From CAJXZP01 sp964195485 (GTDB taxonomy: Bacteria > Bacteroidota > Bacteroidia > Flavobacteriales_G > Salibacteraceae): 26,894 nt of DNA. The stretch covers positions 1-26,894 of the forward strand of contig CAXMPG010000094.1 of the NCBI GenBank assembly GCA_964195485.1, read 5' to 3'. Shown piece by piece: positions 1 to 9,900 of this stretch; positions within the stretch are counted from its first letter, which is position 1; each line of letters opens with the position of its first letter. The notes under the pieces are model-generated. The model ran no database searches. It saw only the letters and a list, made by a program, of their open reading frames with translations, and had not been told where the DNA came from. A program made the position numbers and the translations under genes.

Positions 1-390
1 ACGGTAGACTTGGCTACGAATGTAGAATACACGTCAAGGTTTGAATTAGTATTTGAAAACAAGTTTGATAACGGAGGTTCTGGAAATGGTATTAAAGGTG
101 ACCCATCTGGTGCAGATACCGCAACTACCGTTACTGGAATTAATGAAAATACCAATGCTGATTTTACGTTAATTCAGTCTGAAAATGAAATCATGATTTC
201 TAATCCGAATGGAATTAATGGCTCTATCAGAATATTTGATGTTACCGGTAAATTAGTTTGGGAAAAAGAAAACGTAAATAATCAGGCTTCGCAAACAATC
301 CACTTAAATAACATATCAAGTGGAACTTACTTTGTTACCATCCTTAATAAGGGTGAAAAGGTATTCACTAAACAATGGATAAGGCCATAA
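1..390 (+). CDS. C-terminal fragment of a T9SS-secreted protein (5' end outside window)
   Basis: The reading frame is open from base 1, so this is the 3' end of a gene that begins before the window; the TTG at 10 is not a credible start. The last ~75 residues form a type A T9SS sorting domain: a small beta-sandwich with the pattern 'iriFDvTGKlvW ... LNNISSGTYFVTI ... Kqwi' ending in a basic-aromatic tail. In this family the domain is recognised by the T9SS at the outer membrane and removed on export. The preceding stretch (RFELVFEN, then GxxGIKGDPSGADT and TTVTGI) matches the same region of the 3305-residue protein at 6992-16909 almost step for step, so the two are paralogues at least in their tails. 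Function beyond secretion cannot be read from the fragment. Confidence 0.9.
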   Translation, partial: TVDLATNVEYTSRFELVFENKFDNGGSGNGIKGDPSGADTATTVTGINENTNADFTLIQSENEIMISNPNGINGSIRIFDVTGKLVWEKENVNNQASQTIHLNNISSGTYFVTILNKGEKVFTKQWIRP

Positions 391-413
391 GTCTATTCGT
401 TAAAAACTTTGGT

Positions 414-450
414 AAGAGGTTGTTTTGGAAAAAACAACCTCTTTTTTATT
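414..450 (+). terminator. Rho-independent terminator after the T9SS cargo gene
   Basis: A 13-bp perfect inverted repeat (414-426 aagaggttgtttt with 431-443) encloses the four-base loop ggaa and runs into a T-rich tract. It lies 24 bases after the stop codon at 388-390 and separates the cargo gene from the kinase operon. Confidence 0.88.
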
Positions 451-606
451 TCTACCCGCTACCGTTACCTCCAAAATCAATAAAGCATTCTTAGCACATT
501 TTAAAGAAACCAAACCCAATAACTACTCGGTTCTTTTTATTAAATAAACGGGGAAACAATGGTTTTATCCTTGACTTTTATCATAAACCATTTTGCACCA
601 GTTGCC

Positions 607-614
607 TAAATTTG
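607..614 (+). promoter_or_regulatory. Possible -7 promoter box (TAAATTTG)
   Basis: The octamer matches the Bacteroidota TAnnTTTG consensus exactly. No TTG lies at the expected 17-23 bases upstream, so the -33 half is missing or degenerate. If real, transcription would start near 620, inside the adjoining palindrome, giving a leader of about 115 bases for the kinase operon. Confidence 0.3.
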
Positions 615-620
615 ATACCG

Positions 621-636
621 ATGTTTAATTAAACAT
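621..636. promoter_or_regulatory. Perfect 16-bp palindrome, possible operator
   Basis: The sequence atgtttaattaaacat is its own reverse complement. It begins seven bases after the candidate -7 box, where a repressor would block initiation. It is AT-rich and could be chance, so the call is tentative. Confidence 0.3.
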
Positions 637-736
637 TAAAAACTACTGGAATTAAGTACCAATTTAATTCAAAAAAAAATTAACTTAGGTGCATACATTT
701 TTGAAAAAAAGTGTTGATTATTAAAACTGTAGAAAC

Positions 737-3700
737 ATGGGTTCTAAACCAACGTACCAGGAAATAGAGGATGAACTAAAGCAGTTAAAAGCGCAGCTCC
801 TTAACAGCCATTTACCACAGAAAAACATCACGCGTAAAAGCGCTGAATTAATTCAAGAAGAAGAAAAATATAAGGAACTATTTAAACATAGCCCTGTTGC
901 GCTATTAGAGGAAGATCTCTCTATTGCCTATAATACCTTTCTCGATTCTAACAAGAAAGGTATAAAAGATTTCATTTCCTATTTAGAAAAGAACCCCGAA
1001 AAACTTATCGCCATTTTAGGTCAAATTATAGTGACTAAAGTTAACCACGAAGCGGTTAAGTTTTTTCAAGCCAAAAACGAACAACATTTAATTGACAATA
1101 TTGGCAAAACCTTTTCAAAAGCGACATTAAAACACTTTCAAAATGTTCTAAGTGCCATTAAAGAACATAAAACGGAGGTCATGGATGAAATTGAACTACT
1201 AGGGATCAAGAAAAACATTATTCATGGTTTAATAAAAGTCAACATCCAATACCGAGACCAAGCCCCATTTCTATTAGCTAGAATATCTATTATTGACATT
1301 ACAAAAAAAGTAGAAACAGAACGTAAACTCAAAGAAAGCGAAGAAAAATTTAAGCGTTTAGCCAACCTTAGTTTTGAAGGCATTTTGATTCATGAACAGG
1401 GTATTATTAAAGAAGTAAATAATGCCTTTTGTAAATTCAGTGGGTATAGTTCACAGGAACTTATTGGACAAAACGTTGTTACCCTATTCATAGCAAAAAA
1501 GCACCGCTCATTGGTACTTGAAAAAATGAAAATCAATCGTGTAGGTGTTTACGAAATTGAAGTTAAAACCAAAAACGGAGTCAAGCTACCTGTAGAGCTA
1601 GAGGCTAAAAGCTTACCATCAACCAACTCGAGTAAATTGAGAGTAGTAGCCGTACGAGACATTTCTAAACGTAAAAAAGCATCTCATGAAAACAAAAAAC
1701 TATCTACTGCGGTAGCCCAAAGTTCTAACAGCATTGTAATTACAGATAATCAAGGTAATATTGAATACGTCAACCCGCAATTCACTAAAGACTCTGGCTA
1801 TTCAGCCGAAGAAGTAATGGGTAAGAACCCGCGTATTTTAAACTCCGGAAACCAATCTGAGCACTATTATAAATCAATGTGGAAAGTTGTCAACTCAGGT
1901 AAATCTTGGGAAGGTGAGTTTCAACACAGATCTAAAGACGGAGAGATTTATTGGGAAAATGTGAAAATGACCCCAATAAAAAACGAGGCTGGAGAAATTG
2001 TGAATATTCTAGCCCTGAAGGATAATATAACCCAACGTAAAATAACCGAGGAGAAATTAAAACGTTCTGGTAGTAAGCTTTCTGAAAGCGAGAAAAAATT
2101 CAGGTCGCTATTTGAAAAATCAGTAGATGCCGCTGTAATAATAAAAAACGGGATTATTAGAGAGTGTAATAAAGCATCTATAGAATTATTAGAGTTGAAC
2201 TCCAGAGAAGGTATACTAAACCTTCACCCATCAAAGCTATCCAGTCTTTCAAGTACGGGAGAAAAAGAGTCTTTTAATAAAGTGGAAAACATGATGAAAG
2301 CCTGCCTTAAAAAAGGTAGTCATAGATATGAATGGATTCTAATCAAAGAAAATGGAGCCAAACTACCTATTGAGGTTTCACTCACTACTATTTTAAACAA
2401 ACCTGGAAAACAAATTATTCATGGAATATGGCGGAATATGACCTCCATAAAATCTACAGAACAAAAACTAATAGATCAAAATAGCAAACTAAAAACTTTA
2501 AGCGACACGATTTCTTTCAAAAACCAAATGCTAACCGAAACGAAGCAGAGATATCAAAGCTTACTGGAGCAAAGTCCGGTTTCTTTATGGGAAGAAAACT
2601 TCAAAAAAACAATAGAGTTAATTGAGAACAAGGCTAAAGAAACTAAAGATTTAAAAACCTATTTAGACAATAACCCGGAATTTGTAGACCAATGTATTTC
2701 ATCCGTTGAAGTTCTTAATGTAAACACGGCTGCCTTAAATTTATTTGGTGCTAAAAATAAATTAGAACTATCTAACCATTTAGAGAATACCTTTAATGAT
2801 AAATCTAGGGAGGTTTTCAAAGAAGAAATTCTAGCATTAGCAAATGGAGCACAAAAATTTGAGACAGAAACAGAGTTAATTAAAACGGACGGCACAATTA
2901 TTTACACCATTTTAAAAATGGCAGTAATTGACAGTCAACAAAACGTTATTGTTTCTATTATTGATATTTCAGACATCAAAGAGGCGGAGCAATTAGTGCT
3001 TGAAAGTAACCAAGACCTCATCATACAAAAAGAAAAGGCAGAAGAAAGCAACCGCTTAAAAACAGAATTTTTGAATAATATGTCGCATGAAATAAGAACC
3101 CCTATGAATGGTATTTTAGGGTTTACTCAGTTCTTAGAAGATGATAATTTGAGTTCTGAAAAAAGAACGCATTACGTGAATATTATTGAAAATAGTGGAA
3201 ACCAATTACTGCAAGTCATTGATGATATTCTTGAAATATCTAAACTTGAAACAAAGCAAGTAAAGGTAATTGAATCTAAAGTTAATTTAAACAGCACTCT
3301 GCTAGAGCTGTTTGCCATTTTCGACATTAAAGCAAAAGAGAATAAAACACCTTTATATTTAATTAAAGGAATGAAAGATGAGGAAGCCACCATTTATACG
3401 GATAAAACAAAACTGAATAAAATCTTAAGTAACCTCATTGAAAATGCTTTAAAATTTACGTCATATGGCTTTATTGAATTCGGGTACAAAAGAAAAGCCG
3501 ATGAAATTGTAATTTATGTAAAAGATACCGGCATTGGAATTTCGAAAAGCAAATTCAACGCCATTTTCGAACGATTTTCTCAAGCAGAAAAAGGACTTTC
3601 GAGAAAAGTAGGAGGCTTAGGCTTAGGTTTATCTATCGCTAAAGAAAACTCGATGCTATTGGGTGGCGATATTTCGGTAGAGTCAACACTGAATGAAGGC

Positions 3701-4171
3701 ACTACCTTCTTTCTAAACATTCCATATAAACCAGTATTTCGGGTACAAAAATCCATAAAAAAAGCCCTCCCTAAACCTATGGATTCCAACGCTTACACTA
3801 TATTAATTGCAGAGGATGAGGAAATTAATTATTTATATTTAGAAATTCTTCTAGGCGGAAATCAAAAATTCAAGTTTAACATATTACATGCTAAAAATGG
3901 AAAAGAAGCGCTTGACATCTGTAAAAAAACACCTATTGATTTAGTATTAATGGATTTAAAAATGCCTGTTATGGATGGTTTCGAAGCAACTCGTTTAATA
4001 AAAGAAATTCTACCTGAGCTACCCATCATTGCTCAAACAGCCTACTCTACCAACAAAGAAAAAGAGGTGGCCATTACCGCTGGGTGTGATGACTTTATTT
4101 CCAAACCAATTGTAAAGGAAGAGTTTAATACGCTTATTCATAAATTTATTTCTCAACTTCAAATAACATAA
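737..4171 (+). CDS. Hybrid histidine kinase with five PAS domains and a receiver
   Basis: A 1144-residue sensor kinase that should autophosphorylate and pass phosphate to its own receiver. No transmembrane helix or signal peptide is visible, so it is probably cytoplasmic. The order is: short coiled coil (1-40); PAS variant A (about 44-190); ordinary PAS (203-310); NifL/LOV-like PAS (322-437) with a GKNPRILNSG motif and no LOV cysteine; PAS (450-575); a second variant A PAS (604-750); HisKA with phosphoacceptor His784 in NNMSHEIRTPMNG; HATPase_c (about 890-1000) with the N box NLIENALKF, DTGIGI and GGLGLGLSI; receiver (1020-1141) with acidic EDEE, phosphoacceptor Asp1073 in LMDLKMP and a KP motif. 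All catalytic motifs are intact. There is no DNA-binding output, so an Hpt protein or response regulator elsewhere is expected. It forms an operon with the next kinase 12 bases downstream. Confidence 0.95.
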   Translation: MGSKPTYQEIEDELKQLKAQLLNSHLPQKNITRKSAELIQEEEKYKELFKHSPVALLEEDLSIAYNTFLDSNKKGIKDFISYLEKNPEKLIAILGQIIVTKVNHEAVKFFQAKNEQHLIDNIGKTFSKATLKHFQNVLSAIKEHKTEVMDEIELLGIKKNIIHGLIKVNIQYRDQAPFLLARISIIDITKKVETERKLKESEEKFKRLANLSFEGILIHEQGIIKEVNNAFCKFSGYSSQELIGQNVVTLFIAKKHRSLVLEKMKINRVGVYEIEVKTKNGVKLPVELEAKSLPSTNSSKLRVVAVRDISKRKKASHENKKLSTAVAQSSNSIVITDNQGNIEYVNPQFTKDSGYSAEEVMGKNPRILNSGNQSEHYYKSMWKVVNSGKSWEGEFQHRSKDGEIYWENVKMTPIKNEAGEIVNILALKDNITQRKITEEKLKRSGSKLSESEKKFRSLFEKSVDAAVIIKNGIIRECNKASIELLELNSREGILNLHPSKLSSLSSTGEKESFNKVENMMKACLKKGSHRYEWILIKENGAKLPIEVSLTTILNKPGKQIIHGIWRNMTSIKSTEQKLIDQNSKLKTLSDTISFKNQMLTETKQRYQSLLEQSPVSLWEENFKKTIELIENKAKETKDLKTYLDNNPEFVDQCISSVEVLNVNTAALNLFGAKNKLELSNHLENTFNDKSREVFKEEILALANGAQKFETETELIKTDGTIIYTILKMAVIDSQQNVIVSIIDISDIKEAEQLVLESNQDLIIQKEKAEESNRLKTEFLNNMSHEIRTPMNGILGFTQFLEDDNLSSEKRTHYVNIIENSGNQLLQVIDDILEISKLETKQVKVIESKVNLNSTLLELFAIFDIKAKENKTPLYLIKGMKDEEATIYTDKTKLNKILSNLIENALKFTSYGFIEFGYKRKADEIVIYVKDTGIGISKSKFNAIFERFSQAEKGLSRKVGGLGLGLSIAKENSMLLGGDISVESTLNEGTTFFLNIPYKPVFRVQKSIKKALPKPMDSNAYTILIAEDEEINYLYLEILLGGNQKFKFNILHAKNGKEALDICKKTPIDLVLMDLKMPVMDGFEATRLIKEILPELPIIAQTAYSTNKEKEVAITAGCDDFISKPIVKEEFNTLIHKFISQLQIT

Positions 4172-4183
4172 CACCACCGCATT

Positions 4184-6502
4184 ATGGCAAATAAGTTATC
4201 CTACAGCGAATTAGAGAAAAAATACACCCATTTATTGCACACCAATAAAACACAAGCAATGTTGGATTACTCCGGGGTTATTTATCTAGAGTTGGACTTA
4301 AAAGGAGTGGTTACCCAAGTAAACAAAAAGGCGTGTGAAATTCTTGGATATAAAGAAAATGAAATTATAGGTGAAATTTGGTTTGACCATTTTTTACCAG
4401 AAAAAACCAAAAATGAAACTCTCCCAATTTCGGGAAAATTAAGAACTGGAGAAATACTAAATATAGAGCACTATGAAAACCTAATTCTTACCAAGTCTGG
4501 TGAAGAAAGACTAATTTCATGGCATAATGGAGTTCTAAAAAATTTGGAAGGAGAGATTACTGGATACCTTAGCACAGGAGAAGATATTACGGAACAAAAA
4601 AGAATAGAAAAGGAATTAAAACAAACGATTGCAATAGTAAACCGTAGCCCAGTTATGGCCTTCATTTGGGAAAACAAACCGGGGTGGCCTGTAAGCTTCG
4701 CCTCTTCAAATGTTCTAAATATCTTAGGATTTACTGATGTTGAAATCACCACCAAAATAGTCCTATTTTCAGACTTAATTCACCCAGATGATTTAAATCA
4801 AGTCACTAAAGAAATAGAGGATAGAAAATTTCAAAAGAAAAATGTATTTTCACACCTACCCTATCGATTACGAACAAAAAAGGGAGGTTACTTATGGGTA
4901 AAAGACACTACTTATATACTGAAAAACGCAAAAGGAGAGGTAACTCATTTTGAAGGTGTTCTTAACGACATTACAGATAGCACAAACTTAGAGCTACAAT
5001 TAAAACAGCAATTTGAGCTGCAGAATATCATATTCAATTCTATTGAAGACGGAATATACCTTTGTTCTTCCGATTATGACATTGAATATTTAAATCCAGC
5101 CATGGTAAAAATGATTGGCCATGATGCTGTTGGTGAAAAATGTCATAAAGCTATATTTAATAGTGATTCAGTTTGTGAGCATTGCTATTTTAATATTTTA
5201 ACAGATAACAAGAAAACCAGCATCCAAACTAGAAAAGAGAGTCAATCCTATTCCGTTTCATCGGTACTTTTAGACCATGACAGGAAACTCACTATATATC
5301 ATGACATTACGGAAATAAGGGAAGCGAAAGAAAAACTGGTTATTCAAAACTCAGAACTTTTCCTGGCGAAGGAGTCTGCGGAGCAAAGCAATAAACTAAA
5401 AACCGAGTTTATTAATAATATGTCGCATGAAATAAGAACACCACTAAATGGCATTTTAGGTTTCACTGATTTTTTGAACGATACCGATATTACAGATGAT
5501 ACGCGAAGTTATTACATTCAAATCATCAAAAATAGCGGACATCAATTACTGCATATTATAGATGACATTTTAGAAATTTCAGAATTAGGTACCCGTCAGT
5601 CTACATTAAACAATGAAGAGGTCTGTTTAAACGACCTTATTTTAGAGTTGTTTTCCGTTTTAGACAAAAAAGCCAAAGAAAATAAAACACCGCTATACAT
5701 TAAAAAAGCACTTACCGATTTTGATAGCACAGTACATGTTGATAAATTAAAACTGTATAGAGTCCTAAATAACTTAATTGATAACGCCTTAAAATTCACC
5801 AATACTGGGTTTGTAGAATTTGGTTACAACTTAGAAGGTAAGAACATTGTGTTTTATGTAAAAGATACCGGAATTGGAATCCATAAAGAAAATCATGATT
5901 TAATATTCGAAAATTTTAGCCAAGCCGAGAAAGGAATAACAAATAAAGTTGGAGGGCTCGGACTAGGTTTATCTATCGCAAATGAAAACACCACCCTAAT
6001 GAAGGGTACACTTAGTCTAGAATCAGAGTTAGGAAAGGGTAGTACATTTTATGTTTCTTTGCCATACAATCCAGTACACGAGGAGTCATTAAAATCAATC
6101 GCATCTAAAACAACTAAAAACAAAATTCCTAATTTAAAAGTTTTAGTCGCAGAAGATGAGGAAGTTAATTACCTCTACACCGAAATCCTTTTACAAGAAC
6201 ATATTGTAGCTAACTGTACTGTATTTCACGCCAAAAGTGGCGAAGAAGCGGTAGAGTTAAGCGAAGATATTAAAGATTTAGATTTAATTTTAATGGACAT
6301 TAAAATGCCCATAATGTCGGGTTACGAAGCCACAAGAATCATTAAGACTAAATTTAAAAACCTACCCATAATAGCCTTAACTGCCTATTCTACGCAAGAG
6401 GATATTAACAAGGCACTTGAAGCAGGTTGCAGTGACGTTATTGTTAAGCCTATTAAAAAAGATGATTTCAGTAATATTATAGATCAATATTTAAAGGGCT
6501 AA
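4184..6502 (+). CDS. Hybrid histidine kinase with three PAS domains, one cysteine-rich, and a receiver
   Basis: A 772-residue cytoplasmic-looking sensor kinase. The order is: short coiled coil similar to the neighbour's N-terminus (SYSELEKKYTHLL); PAS (24-138); PAS_3-type fold (149-267, HPDDL and YRLRTKKGGYLWV); a third PAS (277-375) holding Cys294, Cys320, Cys331 and Cys334; HisKA with His415 in NNMSHEIRTPLNG; HATPase_c (523-630) with NLIDNALKF, DTGIGI and GGLGLGLSI; receiver (650-768) with EDEE, phosphoacceptor Asp705 in LMDIKMP and VKP. The HisKA-to-receiver half closely resembles that of the upstream kinase, so the pair arose by duplication with divergence of the sensors. Catalytic motifs are complete and no output domain follows. 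It starts 12 bases after the upstream stop, so the two are probably cotranscribed. The ligand is unknown; the cysteines suggest metal or redox sensing (inference). Confidence 0.95.
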   Translation: MANKLSYSELEKKYTHLLHTNKTQAMLDYSGVIYLELDLKGVVTQVNKKACEILGYKENEIIGEIWFDHFLPEKTKNETLPISGKLRTGEILNIEHYENLILTKSGEERLISWHNGVLKNLEGEITGYLSTGEDITEQKRIEKELKQTIAIVNRSPVMAFIWENKPGWPVSFASSNVLNILGFTDVEITTKIVLFSDLIHPDDLNQVTKEIEDRKFQKKNVFSHLPYRLRTKKGGYLWVKDTTYILKNAKGEVTHFEGVLNDITDSTNLELQLKQQFELQNIIFNSIEDGIYLCSSDYDIEYLNPAMVKMIGHDAVGEKCHKAIFNSDSVCEHCYFNILTDNKKTSIQTRKESQSYSVSSVLLDHDRKLTIYHDITEIREAKEKLVIQNSELFLAKESAEQSNKLKTEFINNMSHEIRTPLNGILGFTDFLNDTDITDDTRSYYIQIIKNSGHQLLHIIDDILEISELGTRQSTLNNEEVCLNDLILELFSVLDKKAKENKTPLYIKKALTDFDSTVHVDKLKLYRVLNNLIDNALKFTNTGFVEFGYNLEGKNIVFYVKDTGIGIHKENHDLIFENFSQAEKGITNKVGGLGLGLSIANENTTLMKGTLSLESELGKGSTFYVSLPYNPVHEESLKSIASKTTKNKIPNLKVLVAEDEEVNYLYTEILLQEHIVANCTVFHAKSGEEAVELSEDIKDLDLILMDIKMPIMSGYEATRIIKTKFKNLPIIALTAYSTQEDINKALEAGCSDVIVKPIKKDDFSNIIDQYLKG

Positions 6503-6518
6503 AATCCTTTGAACCTCG

Positions 6519-6547
6519 TGACCATATTTTTAGGTCAATTTTTTTAT
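6519..6547 (+). terminator. Weak possible terminator after the kinase pair
   Basis: A 5-bp stem (tgacc 6519-6523 with ggtca 6533-6537) with a 9-base loop is followed by aattttttta. It lies about 17 bases after the stop codon. The stem is short, so termination may be partial. Confidence 0.4.
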
Positions 6548-6991
6548 TTGGTTTTGACTTATCGAATTTGATTTCTATTTATTGAATCTGATTTCACCCT
6601 TCCCTGCCCTAAAAAACCACCAAACTCCCCTGAAAAAAGGTCATACTACGAAAAATTCTCAAAAGGAGTCTACTCTTCCTTTTCTTTGAATTTCGCAGAA
6701 ATAAACCACCTTAAGCAAGGCTATAAATCACCAATATGAATTCCAATGTTTCCATTATCCGAATAAAGATATTAGCCATTAAATATGGCGTGATTTTAAA
6801 TCAAAATTCACACATTTTAACTAGAGATTAAAAGCCAAACCCGCATTTACACAAAAAAACCAATCGCTTTAATTATACAGTACATCATCTATGTTTTATT
6901 GATTATTATATAATATTGTTCCGTTAAAATGCATTAACATCATTAAAATGAACTTTTAACACATAAAAAATACCACATAAATACCACATAA
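6548..6991 (+). other. Intergenic region upstream of the giant secreted protein
   Basis: No convincing gene was found on either strand. The region is AT-rich. TAATATTG at 6911-6918 is one mismatch from the TAnnTTTG box, but no TTG lies at proper spacing. The last 22 bases before the start codon are a perfect 11-bp tandem repeat. No classical Shine-Dalgarno is present, which is normal in this phylum. Confidence 0.5.
6970..6991 (+). repeat. 11-bp tandem duplication abutting the start codon
   Basis: The unit ataccacataa occurs twice in immediate succession (6970-6980, 6981-6991) and ends directly before the ATG at 6992. It occupies the ribosome-binding region, so copy number could affect translation (inference). 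Confidence 0.75.
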
Positions 6992-9900
6992 ATGAAAATT
7001 TTACTTGTTTTCCTCATCTCGCTTTTAGCATTAAGCAACTCCAATTTACAAGCCGCAAACCGTTACTGGATAGCTGGCGCCAATAGTAATTTTAATAACA
7101 CAACTAACTGGTCTACGTCCTCAGGCGGAGCAGCTGGTGCTTCGGTACCAACAACAGGTGATTTTGTTTACTTCAACGGATCAGGTGCAGGAAACTGTAC
7201 ATTTGATATTGACGTTAATTTTGATGGAATAAGAACCACTGGATATACCGGTCAAATTGATCTCGCAGGATTTACTTTTAATCCAGCGGTAAGTAATGTT
7301 GCTAGTTGTAGATTTGAGAACGGAACTATTATAGATTCTGATGCCTCTTCTGAAGTAAGTTTCAATACTTCTGGAACCGTTACTTTTAGTGGTACTACTT
7401 TCCATACTCCTATAACAGGTGTTGCAGGAAGACTCGAGTTTAACGGAGGTGTTTTTAACAACCCCGTTACGGTAGAAGATAACGGGGGCTCTAGCGTAAA
7501 CGGAGCGGGTGGATGTACATTTAACGCTAACTTCAAAGTGACCAATTCCGGTACTAGTTACTTTTTAATGGGATATTATAACCCAGATATATTTAATGGT
7601 GATGTTACCTTATTAAATACAAGTACAAGTAGAATTAGAATGGGTTACAATGCTTTAGGAACAGAGTTTAATGGCAACGTTTCTTTAGGTAGTACTAATG
7701 GTAGCGGAGTTTGGTTTGGTGAAAGTGGAGGTACATTTGAACTCGCTGATACTAAAGCAATTTCTATTAATGGAATTGGGTTTTCAAAAGGTGATTTACG
7801 TTTCAAAGGTTTTACCCAAACAGGAACAACAGCACAAAACTTAACACTTACAGGAACAGCCCTTATATACTTCGAAAATGGAACCACATTTAATGCAAAT
7901 ATTTCTGCAACAGCTCCACGTATATTATTAAACGGAACTTCATTTGTAGGCACATCAAATTTTACAAAAACAGGTCCATCTGATGATAATTGTCCTGGTG
8001 GTAACACTTTTACTGGAAACGCAATCATTATCAATAACGGAACCGGAAATTTCCGTTTAGGATATTCAACTTCAGATACCTTTATTGGAAACTTAACGTT
8101 AAATAATACATCTACTTCAGGTCTTTATCTTGCATACGGAAGTTCAGGCAACACCATTGGAGGGAATTTAACATTGAACAACTCAGGTACGGGGACTTCT
8201 TCTTACCTAATAATGGCAAATAATACTAGTTCTGAATTAACTATAACAGGAACAACGATAGTAACAAACAACTCTACGGCTAGCTCAACTAATAGAGTTT
8301 ACTTAGGGAACCAAGGTGACATTACCTTTAACAATGATCTTACTATTATCAACAACGCGGGTTCGCAAAATGCGGAAGTGTTTTGTAACGATAACGTAAA
8401 CAGTAATAATACCTATAACGGTAATATTACAATCTCAGCAACTCATGTATCTTCTGATGGTATTCGTTTTGGACAAAATAACGGTTCAGGAACACTTGCT
8501 ACAGCAAAAACAGTATCTATTGGTGTGGGTGGGTTTATTGCCGGAACACTTCAATTTAGAAACTTCACCCAAACAGGTACAACTGCGCAAAACATTAATC
8601 TTACTGGAACAGGGTATTTATACAATTACAATGCATCATGGGGCGGAAACGCAACATTTACGGCACCTAGATTCAATACACGAGGAACTACATATAGCGG
8701 TACTTCAGTTATTGAAAAAACTGGGGCTACCAATGATGCCTCAGTTGGTGGAAATACTTTTATTGGTAATACTACATTAACAAATAGCGGTACCGGATAC
8801 TTACTTATGGGTAATGGAGCATCCGATGCGTTTAACGCTAACCTTATTTTAGCTAACACCGGTACATATAACTTATACCTTGCTTATAATAGTATTGGTA
8901 ACACCGTAAACGGAAACTTAACTGTTAACAATCTGGCCTCTGGAACAAATGCCTACGTATATATTGCATCAGCTTCTTTTTCTTCTTTAAACGTTACTGG
9001 AAACACATCTATTACTAATGCAGCAACAGCTAATAATGGACGCGTATTATTTGCAGAAAATGGTGATGTTACTTTAGGAGGATCACTTACCATTAACAAC
9101 GCATCTTCTGGCAACCGTGGATATACCTACCTAGCCAACGGTTCAAATGCTACCCTTACTATTGCAGGTAACACCTCGGTTACTAATTCTGGGGCAGGAA
9201 CAACAAAGCGCGTTTATTTAGGTAATTACGGTGATGTTACATTTACTGGAACCTTAAACATTGCCAACAATGCAACGGCAACAAATTCTGAAGTCTATGC
9301 AAATCACAGTTCAGCGTCTGTTAACACGTATAACGATGACATCACAATTTCTTCTTCCACCGCCTTAACAGATGGTATTCGTTTTGGAGAAAGTTCAGGC
9401 TCAGCTACACTAGCATCCGGTAAAACAATTACCATTGGAGCTGGTGGATTTGTTGCTGGGACATTACAGTTTAGAAATTTCACCCAAATAGGTAATACTG
9501 CCCATAACTTTACACTTACTGGTACCGGGTATTTTTACAATTATGATGCTTCATGGGGCGGAGACGTAACAATCACTGCACCTAGATTTAACACCAGAGG
9601 CACTACCTACAGCGGAACCTCAATTATTGAAAAAACGGGTGCTTCAGATGACTATTCATATGGGGGTAATACTTTTGTGGGTAATTCTACATTAACAAAT
9701 AGCGGATCAAGGCTTTTACTTATGGGTAATGGAGCATCGGATGCCTTTAACGCTAACCTTATTTTAAACAATATTGGCGCGCATAACCTTTATTTAGCGC
9801 ACAACAGTGCAGGGAATACAATTGCAGGTACACTTACCATCAACAATAATAGCACGGGTACAAATGCCCATGTATATCTTGCAACAAACACTGTTTCTTC

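Larger units (their letters stand above)
451..736 (+). other. Intergenic region upstream of the kinase pair
   Basis: No gene is visible in these 286 bases. Three things stand out: an inverted repeat with 8-bp arms at 558-565 and 585-592, a Bacteroidota-type -7 box at 607-614, and a perfect 16-bp palindrome at 621-636. About 100 AT-rich bases separate these from the start codon at 737. Confidence 0.5.

Noticed and set aside
6904..6915. 12-bp palindrome tattatataata upstream of the giant gene
   Set aside because: It is made only of A and T in an AT-rich spacer and is expected by chance.
8445..8780. 111-residue open frame inside the giant gene
   Set aside because: It lies in another frame of a highly repetitive coding region, has no recognisable domain and no promoter; it arises from the repeat codon pattern. 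The same holds for 14934-15245.
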